From Dyella humicola (GTDB taxonomy: Bacteria; Pseudomonadota; Gammaproteobacteria; Xanthomonadales; Rhodanobacteraceae), in NCBI RefSeq assembly GCF_026283945.1, contig NZ_JAPDPC010000004.1, positions 62,001 through 126,000 on the forward strand: a stretch of 64,000 nt of DNA. Direction: 5' to 3'. Shown piece after piece: positions 56,465 to 64,000 of this stretch; the first letter of the stretch is position 1, and each line of letters opens with the position of its first letter. The translations under genes were made by a program, and so were the position numbers. The notes beneath the pieces were generated by a model. It was not told the origin of the DNA, searched no databases, and saw nothing but the letters and a program-made list of their open reading frames with translations.

Positions 56465-57205
56465 ATGGACCGTTCTGTCTATGTAGCGATGACCGGGGCG
56501 ACGCAGATCATGCGCGCCCAGGAAGCGGTGAGCCACAACCTGGCCAACGCCTCCACGGTCGGCTTCAAGAGCGAGCTCTCGGCGTTCCAGAGCGTGCCGG
56601 TGCTGGGCGATGGCTCGCCTTCGCGCATCAATGCCGTGGCCCAGGGCATCGGGCAAAGTTCCAACCAGGGCTCTTCGATCACCACCGGCCGCTCACTGGA
56701 TGTTTCCGTGCGCGGCGCGGGTTGGATCACGGTGCAGTCGCAGGACGGTTCGGAAGGCTATACGCGCGCCGGCGACTTGCAGCTCACCTCCGACGGTCAG
56801 CTCACTGACTCGCGTGGCAATGCGGTGATGGGAAGTTCAGGCCCCATCACCATTTCCCCGAGCACCGAAATCAGTATCGGCACCGACGGCACCATTTCCA
56901 CGGTGCCGCTGGGGCAGGGACCCAACTCGGTCTCCATGATCGACAAGATCCGCCTGGTTAATCCTGATCCGACTCAGCTGACGCAAGGTTCGGACGGACT
57001 CATGCACCTGGCGGACGGTGGTACCGCCGATGCCGACCCCACCGTCACGCTGGCCTCGGGTGTGCTCGAAGGAAGCAATGTGAATGCCTCGGCCGAGCTG
57101 GTGAAGATGATCGCGCTATCCCGTCAATACGACATGCAGGTGAAGTCCATCAAGACGTCCGAGGACAACGCCGATTCCAGCATCAAGTTGATGCAGGCCA
57201 GCTGA
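56465..57205 (+). CDS. flgF: Flagellar basal-body rod protein FlgF
   Basis: 246-residue distal-rod-region protein, DRSVYVAMTGATQIMRAQEA with HNLANASTVGFKSE at the N terminus and ASAELVKMIALSRQYDMQVKSI at the C terminus. Nine bases after flgE. FlgF and FlgG are paralogues; the order and shorter length point to FlgF. Confidence 0.95.
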   Translation: MDRSVYVAMTGATQIMRAQEAVSHNLANASTVGFKSELSAFQSVPVLGDGSPSRINAVAQGIGQSSNQGSSITTGRSLDVSVRGAGWITVQSQDGSEGYTRAGDLQLTSDGQLTDSRGNAVMGSSGPITISPSTEISIGTDGTISTVPLGQGPNSVSMIDKIRLVNPDPTQLTQGSDGLMHLADGGTADADPTVTLASGVLEGSNVNASAELVKMIALSRQYDMQVKSIKTSEDNADSSIKLMQAS

Positions 57206-57230
57206 CGCCCACCGCATTCTGGAGTAACCG

Positions 57231-58016
57231 ATGTTTTCTTCCTTGTGGATTGCCAAGACCGGCCTCGATGCGCAGCAGACGCGCATGGACGTCATTTCCA
57301 ACAACCTGGCGAACGCCAACACCACGGCATTCAAGAGCTCGCGTGCCGCGTTCCAGGACCTGATGTACCAGAACAAAGGTCAGCCCGGTGGCCAGACCAC
57401 CGAGCAGACGCTGTCACCGTCAGGATTGATGCTGGGTACCGGCGTGCGCGTGGTGGGCAACGAAAAGCTGTTCACTGAAGGCAGCATCACGCAGACGGGC
57501 AGTTCGCTCGACGTCGCCATCCAGGGTCGTGGTTTCCTGCAGGTGAGCATGCCCGACGGCAGCGTGGCTTACACCCGTGACGGCTCGCTGCATACCGACG
57601 CCAATGGCCAGCTCGTGACCTCGGACGGCTACCCGCTCGAGCCCGCCATCACCGTGCCGGCCAGCGTGCAGAGCATCACCATCGGTACCGACGGCACCGT
57701 TTCTGCCACCACGACCGCATCGGCGACGCCGAACACCATCGGCACCTTGCAGCTTGCCGACTTCGTCAATCCTGCCGGCCTGCAGCCGATGGGTCAGAAC
57801 CTCTATGTGGAAACGGCTTCCAGCGGCGCGCCGCAGACCGGACAGCCGTCGCTCAACGGCATGGGTTCGCTGATGCAGGGATCGCTGGAGTCCTCGAACG
57901 TCAACGTGGTGGCCGAGATGGTCAACATGATCGAGACGCAGCGCACCTATGAAATGAATTCCAAGGCGATCAGCAGCACCGACCAGATGCTGCAGGATCT
58001 CACCGACAAGATGTGA
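57231..58016 (+). CDS. flgG: Flagellar distal rod protein FlgG
   Basis: 261-residue distal rod protein. [20 protein letters not shown] and [20 protein letters not shown] are characteristic, as are [20 protein letters not shown] and the terminal MLQDLTDKM. 25 bases after flgF with GGAG as ribosome-binding site. Confidence 0.96.
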   Translation: MFSSLWIAKTGLDAQQTRMDVISNNLANANTTAFKSSRAAFQDLMYQNKGQPGGQTTEQTLSPSGLMLGTGVRVVGNEKLFTEGSITQTGSSLDVAIQGRGFLQVSMPDGSVAYTRDGSLHTDANGQLVTSDGYPLEPAITVPASVQSITIGTDGTVSATTTASATPNTIGTLQLADFVNPAGLQPMGQNLYVETASSGAPQTGQPSLNGMGSLMQGSLESSNVNVVAEMVNMIETQRTYEMNSKAISSTDQMLQDLTDKM

Positions 58017-58024
58017 GAACTGCC

Positions 58025-58708
58025 ATGTCGCTACCACGCCTGCTATCCCCAATTGCCGTCGCGCTCGTGTTCGCTCCGTTGGCAGGCTGCATCATGCAGC
58101 CGCCGCGCAACGATCATCAGTGGGCGGCCACGTTGCCGCAGGAGCCGGCGTCGGCAGCGCCGACCGATGGCTCGATTTATCACTCCGAGCAGGGCATGGA
58201 GCTGTTCAATGACGCTCGCGCACATCGGGTGGGTGACATCCTCACGATCGCGCTGGTGGAGAGTACGCAGGCTTCCAAAAAGGCCAGCACCAGCACCAGC
58301 AAGAAGGACGCCAGCACCATCAAAGCGCCCAGCATTCTCGGCCAAACCCTCAGGATTGCTGGCCAGACCGCCGATACGAGTCTCAATGCCAACCGCGCTT
58401 TTGATGGCAGTGGCGACAGCAGCCAGAGCAACCAGTTGACGGGATCCATCACCGTCACGGTGGCGCAGCGCCTGTCCAACGGCAACCTGCTGATACGCGG
58501 CGAGAAGATGCTGACGATTAACCAGGGCCAGGAGCTGATCCGCATCTCCGGCATCGTGCGTCCGCAGGATATCGGCCAGGACAACAGCGTGCCGTCCACG
58601 CGAGTGGCGGATGCACAGATCGGCTACACCGGCAAGGGTTCGCTGGCTGATGCGAATACGCAGGGCTGGCTATCGCGCTTCTTCAGCTCCAAGTGGATGC
58701 CCTACTGA
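58025..58708 (+). CDS. flgH: Flagellar L-ring lipoprotein FlgH
   Basis: 227-residue outer-membrane lipoprotein forming the L ring. The lipobox is LAGC with Cys22. [20 protein letters not shown] and [28 protein letters not shown] and ending [13 protein letters not shown] match the family. The ATG at 58025 is chosen over a GTG four codons upstream that overlaps the flgG stop. Its own stop overlaps flgI (TGATG). Confidence 0.95.
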   Translation: MSLPRLLSPIAVALVFAPLAGCIMQPPRNDHQWAATLPQEPASAAPTDGSIYHSEQGMELFNDARAHRVGDILTIALVESTQASKKASTSTSKKDASTIKAPSILGQTLRIAGQTADTSLNANRAFDGSGDSSQSNQLTGSITVTVAQRLSNGNLLIRGEKMLTINQGQELIRISGIVRPQDIGQDNSVPSTRVADAQIGYTGKGSLADANTQGWLSRFFSSKWMPY

Positions 58709-59865
58709 TGAACACATCGACGCTTTCCCGCTCGCGCCGGGCTGCTCGTTTGCTATCGGTATTGCGCGGCATGGCGATTTCGCTGTGTGCCTGTGGTGCG
58801 CTTGCGCCGCCTGCGCACGCCGACAAGATTCGCGACCTCGCCCAGGTGGCAGGTGTTCGCAGCAACCAGTTGATTGGTTATGGCCTGGTGGTCGGCCTCG
58901 ATGGCAGCGGCGACCAGACCACGCAGACGCCGTTCACCACGCAGAGCCTGGAAAACATGCTGGTGCAGTTCGGCATCACGGTACCGGCGTCCGCACGACC
59001 GCAGCTCAAGAACGCCGCGGCGGTCACCATCACGGCGCAGCTGCCGCCGTTCGCCAAGCCGGGGCAGCCCATCGATATCACGGTGTCGTCGATCGGCAAT
59101 GCGCGGAGTATCCGCGGCGGCGAGTTGCTGATGACGCCGCTGCGCGGTGCCGATGGCAACGTCTACGCGATGGCACAAGGCAGCGTGGTGGTTGGCGGCG
59201 TCAGTGCGCAGGGCAAGAGTGGTTCCAGCGTGCAGGTGAATATTTCAGCCAGCGGTCGCATTCCCAATGGCGCGACGGTAGAGCGCAGCGTGGCGTCGTC
59301 ATTCGCCAATAGCGGCGGCGACCTGGTGTTGAATCTCAATACGCCGGACTTCACCACGGCGGCGCATATCGCCGAGGCGGTCAACCGCACCTATGGCATG
59401 GGTACGGCCAGTGCGATCGATGGCGGCTCGGTCAGCGTGCGCGGTCCGGTGGATGCGAGTCAGCGCGTGGCGTGGCTCGGTGCGATTCAGGGTATCGACG
59501 TGACGCCGGGCGATGCACCGGCACGTGTCGTCGTCAATTCGCGTACGGGTACCGTGGTGATCGGCTCGGAAGTTCGGGTGACGCCGGCGGCGGTGGCGCA
59601 TGGTTCGATCCAGGTCACCATTTCCGAGCAGCCTCAGGTCAGCCAGCCCGAGCCATTCAGCAAGGGCCAGACCGTCGTGGTGCCCAGCAGCAATGTGCAG
59701 GTGAGCGAGGACGGCGGCCACATGTTCAAGTTTGGTCCGGGCGTGAATCTGGACACCATCGTGCGCGCGGTGAACCAGGTCGGTGCCTCGCCCAGCGATC
59801 TCATCTCGATCCTTCAGGCACTCAAGCAGGCCGGTGCGTTGCACGCGGAACTGGTGGTGATCTGA
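58708..59865 (+). CDS. flgI: Flagellar P-ring protein FlgI
   Basis: 385-residue periplasmic ring protein. Signal peptide 1-38 (APPAHA before DKIRDLA), then [20 protein letters not shown] and [17 protein letters not shown], which are diagnostic, and the C-terminal [20 protein letters not shown]. Needs FlgA, encoded on the minus strand of the same region. Its stop overlaps the flgJ start (TGATG). Confidence 0.96.
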   Translation: MNTSTLSRSRRAARLLSVLRGMAISLCACGALAPPAHADKIRDLAQVAGVRSNQLIGYGLVVGLDGSGDQTTQTPFTTQSLENMLVQFGITVPASARPQLKNAAAVTITAQLPPFAKPGQPIDITVSSIGNARSIRGGELLMTPLRGADGNVYAMAQGSVVVGGVSAQGKSGSSVQVNISASGRIPNGATVERSVASSFANSGGDLVLNLNTPDFTTAAHIAEAVNRTYGMGTASAIDGGSVSVRGPVDASQRVAWLGAIQGIDVTPGDAPARVVVNSRTGTVVIGSEVRVTPAAVAHGSIQVTISEQPQVSQPEPFSKGQTVVVPSSNVQVSEDGGHMFKFGPGVNLDTIVRAVNQVGASPSDLISILQALKQAGALHAELVVI

Positions 59866-60809
59866 TGGCGCTGCCTGGCGACGCCATGAAGAGTGTGAGC
59901 ACCTGGACCGACCTGTCCGGGTTCTCGGCACTGCGGCAGAGTGCGCAGGCCGACGCCAAATCGGCGCTGCCGGTGGTGGCCAAGCAGTTCGAGTCGATCT
60001 TTACCCAGATGATGCTGAAGTCCATGCGCGATGCGAGCGCGGGCGACGGCCTGTTCGACAGCCAGGGTGGCGACGCCTGGCGCGATATGTTCGATCAGCA
60101 GCTGTCGATCGAACTGTCGCAGCACGGCAATGGACTGGGCATCGCGCAGATGCTGACGCGCCAACTTGGCGGCATCACCGGTACGCATGGCGCCGACGCC
60201 GGCACGGTCGCTGCCGTCGATGACGACTGGCGTCAGCGGTTGCGTTCCGTGGCCGGCGCGGCGCGTGCGGTGGGTTCGCAAGCGTTGAAGTCGCTGCCCA
60301 AGGACGCGCAGGACTTTGTGCAGCAACTGGCCCCGTATGCGCAAAAGGCCGCAGACAAGCTCGGCGTGTCGGTACGCGCCGTGCTGGCCCAGGCGGCACT
60401 CGAAACCCAGTGGGGCCAGCACCTGCCGACGCACGCCGATGGCAACAGCAGCAACAACCTGTTTGGCATGAAGGCGGGCACCAGTTGGGACGGCGCGAAA
60501 GTCAGCGTTCCCACGCTGGAATTCGAAGATGGCGTGGCCGTACGGCGCAACGCCCAGTTTCGCTCCTACGCCAACCCGGCCCAGTCGTTTGACGACTATG
60601 CACAACTCATTGCCGACAACCCGCGTTACGCCCGCGCCCTCAATCACGGCGACGACGTGGTTGGCTTCGCCCGGGGCCTGGTCAACGGTGGTTACGCCAC
60701 CGATCCGGCCTATGCGCAAAAAATCGCGACCATCGCCAACAGCCCCGCCATGCGTGATGCGCTCGATGCGCTCAAGAAATTGGCCGGCGGGCCGACTTCC
60801 TCCGAGTGA
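59865..60809 (+). CDS. flgJ: Flagellar rod-assembly protein / muramidase FlgJ
   Basis: 314-residue bifunctional protein. Residues about 20-105 form the rod-capping domain (VAKQFESIFTQMMLKSMRDA). After a linker, residues about 145-305 are a glucosaminidase-type hydrolase with the likely catalytic Glu180 in QAALETQWG and the conserved NLFGMKAG. It opens the peptidoglycan for the growing rod. The ATG at 59865 overlaps the flgI stop. Confidence 0.95.
   Translation: MALPGDAMKSVSTWTDLSGFSALRQSAQADAKSALPVVAKQFESIFTQMMLKSMRDASAGDGLFDSQGGDAWRDMFDQQLSIELSQHGNGLGIAQMLTRQLGGITGTHGADAGTVAAVDDDWRQRLRSVAGAARAVGSQALKSLPKDAQDFVQQLAPYAQKAADKLGVSVRAVLAQAALETQWGQHLPTHADGNSSNNLFGMKAGTSWDGAKVSVPTLEFEDGVAVRRNAQFRSYANPAQSFDDYAQLIADNPRYARALNHGDDVVGFARGLVNGGYATDPAYAQKIATIANSPAMRDALDALKKLAGGPTSSE
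60772..60798 (+). promoter_or_regulatory. Possible sigma-28 promoter of flgK-flgL
   Basis: Inside the end of flgJ: TCAAGAAA, an 11-bp spacer, GCCGACTT. Spacing is right, the GCCGA core is present, but the other bases are poor. flgKL are often late genes, which is why I list it; it could be chance. Confidence 0.35.
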
Positions 60810-60827
60810 AGTGTCCAGGAATGACTC

Positions 60828-62705
60828 ATGGCTAACCTACTGTCCACCGGTGTCTCGGGGCTCAATGCCGCCCAGGTGGCACTCAATACCATCGGCAACA
60901 ACATCACCAACGTCAACACGCCGGGGTATAGCCGGCAGACGGTGCTGCAGTCAGAGAACATCTCCGCGCCGGGCGGCCGCTACACGATCGGTAGCGGCGT
61001 CAATGTGGACTCGGTGCAACGTGCGTACAGCGACTTCCTCACCAGTGCGGTGTGGAGCAGCAATGCCAGCATGCAGGGCGCGACGACCTACAACAGCCTC
61101 GCCTCCACCTTGAACAGCACATTGAGCGCCAGCGGCAATCTGCAAACCGCATTGGACAGCTTTTACGGCGCCTTCAGCACGGTAGCGAACACGCCTGGCG
61201 TGGCGTCGAGCCGCCAGTCGCTGCTGGGCAGTGCCACAGCGGCGGTGAGCGTGATCAACACGTTGGGTCAGCAATTGAGCGCCCAGCAGAGCCAGGTGAA
61301 TGGCCAGATCAGCGGCACGGTCAACAGCATCAACACCACGGCCAGCAGCATCGCCGCGCTGAATGCGCAGATCAGCCAGGCCGGCAACAATCCGCCGAAT
61401 GACTTGCTCGATCAGCGCGATGCCATGATCCAGACTCTGTCGGGCTACGTGGGCGTGTCTGCCGTCAGCGAGTCGAATGGCAGCATCAGTGTGTATGCCT
61501 CCAGTGGGCAGGCGCTGGTCAGTGGCGACAAGTCCTACGCGCTGTCGACCGGGGGCACGGCGTACGACCCCACCCGGACGGATGTCTTCGACGTTACCGG
61601 CACCGATGTCAGCACCAAGCTCAGTGGTGGCAGCTTGGGCGCACTGCTGAACTATCGCAGCAACGTGCTCGATAGCGTGCAGAACCAGCTTGGCCAGTCG
61701 GCGGTGGCGCTTGCCAGCAGCGTCAATGCGCAGCAAGCCAAGGGCATGGACCTCAACGGCAAGCAGGGTGCTGCGATTTTCAACATGCCGACGCCCACCG
61801 TGCAGCCGAGCAGTGCCAACAAGGGCGCCGGCAGCGTATCGGCAAGTATCACGGACGTGTCGCAGTTGACCTCGTCCGACTATGTCATGAGCTATGACGG
61901 CAGCCAGTGGAACCTGCAGACGACCAGCGGGCAGGGCGTGCCGCTGACGACCAATGCTGACGGCACGCTGTCGGCCGCCGGGCTTACCTTCAGCGTGCCT
62001 GCCACGGCGCAGGCGGGTGACAGCTTCCAGATCCTGCCGACGCGTCAGGCCTCCACCAGCCTGGCGGTGACCATGACCGACCCGAACGGCATCGCTGCAG
62101 CGGCGCTGCTCGCCCCGACGCCAGCCAGTGCCAATACGGGTACGGGCAAGATCGGTTCGGTGACCGTGCAGAACGCCTCCAACCCGGCGCTGACGAACAA
62201 TGCCACCTTGAGCTTTCCTTCGGCGAGCACCTATCAGGTCACCGACAGCTCAGGCAACGTCTTGTCGAGTGGCAGTTATGCCGTTGGTCAGACCATCAGC
62301 GCGAATGGCTGGAGCGTCACGCCGTCGGGTACGCCGGCCGCCAATGACAGCTTCACCATCGGGCCGAACAGCAATGGCTTGAAGGACACCAGCAACGCGT
62401 TGTCGCTGGCTGGGCTCGCCAACGCAGGTGTGCTCAGCGGCGGCAGCCAGTCGGTCATTGCGTCCTACGCCCAGCTCACCACCAACGTCGGCACGGTGGG
62501 CAGCCAGGCGCAGACTAATCTCACGACGCAGACCGCGCTCTACAACCAGGCGGTGTCGTCCCAACAAAGCGTGTCTGGCGTCAACCTCGATGAAGAGGCC
62601 GCCAACCTGGTGCGCTATCAGCAGGCCTATCAGGCCTCGGCGCAGGTGATCTCCACCTCGCAAACGATCTTTTCCAGCCTGCTCACTGCCGTCCAGACCG
62701 CCTAG
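60828..62705 (+). CDS. flgK: Hook-filament junction protein FlgK (HAP1)
   Basis: 625-residue junction protein. The start ANLLSTGVSGLNAAQVALNT with NNITNVNTPGYSRQTV and the C-terminal SGVNLDEEAANLVRYQQAYQ then ASAQVISTSQTIF are the D0 regions; the centre is long and Ser/Thr/Gly-rich, as usual. Secreted with FlgN as chaperone. 18 bases after flgJ. Confidence 0.95.
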   Translation: MANLLSTGVSGLNAAQVALNTIGNNITNVNTPGYSRQTVLQSENISAPGGRYTIGSGVNVDSVQRAYSDFLTSAVWSSNASMQGATTYNSLASTLNSTLSASGNLQTALDSFYGAFSTVANTPGVASSRQSLLGSATAAVSVINTLGQQLSAQQSQVNGQISGTVNSINTTASSIAALNAQISQAGNNPPNDLLDQRDAMIQTLSGYVGVSAVSESNGSISVYASSGQALVSGDKSYALSTGGTAYDPTRTDVFDVTGTDVSTKLSGGSLGALLNYRSNVLDSVQNQLGQSAVALASSVNAQQAKGMDLNGKQGAAIFNMPTPTVQPSSANKGAGSVSASITDVSQLTSSDYVMSYDGSQWNLQTTSGQGVPLTTNADGTLSAAGLTFSVPATAQAGDSFQILPTRQASTSLAVTMTDPNGIAAAALLAPTPASANTGTGKIGSVTVQNASNPALTNNATLSFPSASTYQVTDSSGNVLSSGSYAVGQTISANGWSVTPSGTPAANDSFTIGPNSNGLKDTSNALSLAGLANAGVLSGGSQSVIASYAQLTTNVGTVGSQAQTNLTTQTALYNQAVSSQQSVSGVNLDEEAANLVRYQQAYQASAQVISTSQTIFSSLLTAVQTA

Positions 62706-62716
62706 GAATAAACGCC

Positions 62717-63943
62717 ATGCGCCTTTCTACCAGCTGGATGTACCAGCAGTCGCTCAGCAATATGCTCAACCAGCAGAGCGCGTTGGCGACGACGCAGAAC
62801 CAGGTTTCCACGGGTTCGCGCATCAACGTGGCTTCGGACGATCCGGCAGGCGCCGGCCAGGTGGTAAACCTCAATCACATCATCGCGGCGAACTCGCAGT
62901 ACTCGGACAACATCAATAGCGCGACGACATCGCTGAACACCGAGGCCAGCACGCTTGGCTCGGTAAACAGCGTGCTAGACAGTGCTCGCACCCTTGCGTT
63001 GCAGGCCATCAACGGCACGCTTTCCGGCACCGATCGCAACAGCCTCGCGAGCCAGCTCAGTCAGATGCGCGACCAGTTGATTCAGCAGGCCAACAGTACT
63101 GACAGCAACGGGAATGCGTTGTTCGCTGGCACCAGCAGCGTCACGACGCCGTTTCAGGTCGGCGTGAACGGCACGGTGAGCTATCAGGGTAATAGTGGGC
63201 AGCAGCGCGCTGCGGTCGGATCGGGCCTGCAGATCGCCACCAATGATTCAGGCGCCGGCCTCTTCATGAATATTCCCACCGGCAACGGTACCTTCGTGGC
63301 GAGCGCAGGCGCGGCCAATACCGGGACGCTCGTGGTGGGGGCGAACAGCGTGACCGATCAGGCGGCCTGGAGTGCAGGTGCAGCCACCAGTGGCGGCGGT
63401 TATACGATCGCGTTTGGCGCAGGCAACACCTGGACGGCAAACAATGCCACCGGCAGTCCCGTGCTCGACAGCAGCGGCAACCCGGTGGGCGGCACCTACC
63501 AGGATGGCGGCGCGATCAGCTTCAATGGCATGTCGATTTCCATGAGCGGCACGCCTGCTGCGGGGGATACGGTGTCGGTGCAAGCGGGTGGCCAGCAGGA
63601 CGTATTCTCCACGCTCAGCAACATGATCAATGCACTGCAGGGTGGTGGCAGCGATACCCAGCTGACCAATGTGATGAGTCGCCAGGTCGAATCGATCGAT
63701 CAGGTGCAATCCACTCTGAGCGCGGCGCAAGTCGCGATTGGCGGCCGCCTCGATACGCTGCAGGCACAGCAAAGCTCCTATCAGGACCTCAATGTCACCT
63801 ACCAGTCTGCGCTGTCGGATGTGCAGAACGTGGACGCGTACGCGGCGATCAGCAAACTTTCACTGCAATCCACCGCGTTGCAGGCCTCGCAGCAGGTGTT
63901 CGCGCAGGTGAAGTCGATGAGCTTGTTCAACTACATCAAGTAA
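62717..63943 (+). CDS. flgL: Hook-filament junction protein FlgL (HAP3)
   Basis: 408-residue flagellin-like junction protein. The start MRLSTSWMYQQSLSNMLNQQ then QNQVSTGSRINVASDDPAGA, and the C-terminal LSKLSLQ-like ISKLSLQSTALQASQQVFAQ are flagellin-family D0/D1 helices. FlgN is its chaperone. 11 bases after flgK. The remaining bases 63944-64000 hold no gene that I can support; flagellin genes probably follow beyond the edge. Confidence 0.94.
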   Translation: MRLSTSWMYQQSLSNMLNQQSALATTQNQVSTGSRINVASDDPAGAGQVVNLNHIIAANSQYSDNINSATTSLNTEASTLGSVNSVLDSARTLALQAINGTLSGTDRNSLASQLSQMRDQLIQQANSTDSNGNALFAGTSSVTTPFQVGVNGTVSYQGNSGQQRAAVGSGLQIATNDSGAGLFMNIPTGNGTFVASAGAANTGTLVVGANSVTDQAAWSAGAATSGGGYTIAFGAGNTWTANNATGSPVLDSSGNPVGGTYQDGGAISFNGMSISMSGTPAAGDTVSVQAGGQQDVFSTLSNMINALQGGGSDTQLTNVMSRQVESIDQVQSTLSAAQVAIGGRLDTLQAQQSSYQDLNVTYQSALSDVQNVDAYAAISKLSLQSTALQASQQVFAQVKSMSLFNYIK

Positions 63944-64000
63944 TAGACGAGACAGACCACGCTTCACGCGATGACGAAGGAGGGCTACGAAACGTTGGTT

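Overview
The window looks like a chromosome segment of a high-GC gammaproteobacterium of the Xanthomonadales, most likely the family Rhodanobacteraceae (Dyella/Luteibacter/Rhodanobacter type). The reasons are GC-rich codon use, the ftsY-rsmD-coaD-ferredoxin-ggt neighbourhood, an HU-like protein with a Lys/Ala-rich arm, a TonB-dependent peptide locus, and a flg cluster with sigma-54 and sigma-28 promoters. This placement comes from recognising families, not from a database search.

Layout. 0-3 kb: a secreted M28 peptidase, an HU-like protein and a small PepSY protein. 3.5-6.5 kb: a tight operon of phasin, patatin-like hydrolase and GntP permease, best read as polyhydroxybutyrate storage/turnover. 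6.6-10 kb: a translationally coupled DUF1045-phnN pair without C-P lyase genes, a methyltransferase and a host-attachment-type protein. 10.2-22.2 kb: one long same-strand locus: TonB receptor, membrane-anchored serine hydrolase, DgcA-type epimerase, POT peptide transporter, RpiR regulator, second serine hydrolase, DgcN-type acetyltransferase and M19 dipeptidase. Together these would capture, trim, import and catabolise D-amino-acid-containing (probably murein-derived) peptides. Two identical TGATA-N6-TATCA palindromes sit on its promoter.

22.3-38 kb is an accessory stretch. It holds a large S53 protease with a terminator-like leader and a G8 tract at its ribosome-binding site, an SDR, a DUF4386-DUF1801 pair, and a divergent four-gene cassette in which three membrane proteins carry double-CxxC zinc ribbons. 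It also holds a zinc-ribbon methyltransferase and several orphan small proteins. Repeats with terminal inverted repeats, two of them carrying the 3' remnant of a REP-associated tyrosine transposase (RAYT), are scattered through it. Two of the repeats bracket the zinc-ribbon cassette in direct orientation. tRNA-Phe closes this stretch.

38-48 kb returns to core genes: ftsY-asmA-like-mutY-yggX on the minus strand; rsmD, coaD, a lipoprotein, then ferredoxin-ggt-MBL hydrolase-TMEM43-like on the plus strand. 48-64 kb is the flagellar region: a minus-strand set (soluble chemoreceptor, flgA, flgM, flgN, degenerate EAL-HDOD protein) diverges from cheV and flgBCDEFGHIJKL. A sigma-54 site is visible before flgB, tandem sigma-54/sigma-28 sites before the chemoreceptor, and sigma-28 sites before flgM and cheV. 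This fits the usual flagellar hierarchy, with FlgM restraining FliA.

Strongest leads: the zinc-ribbon membrane cassette bracketed by RAYT-derived repeats (undescribed as far as I can tell), and the D-Glu/muropeptide locus with its twin operator.
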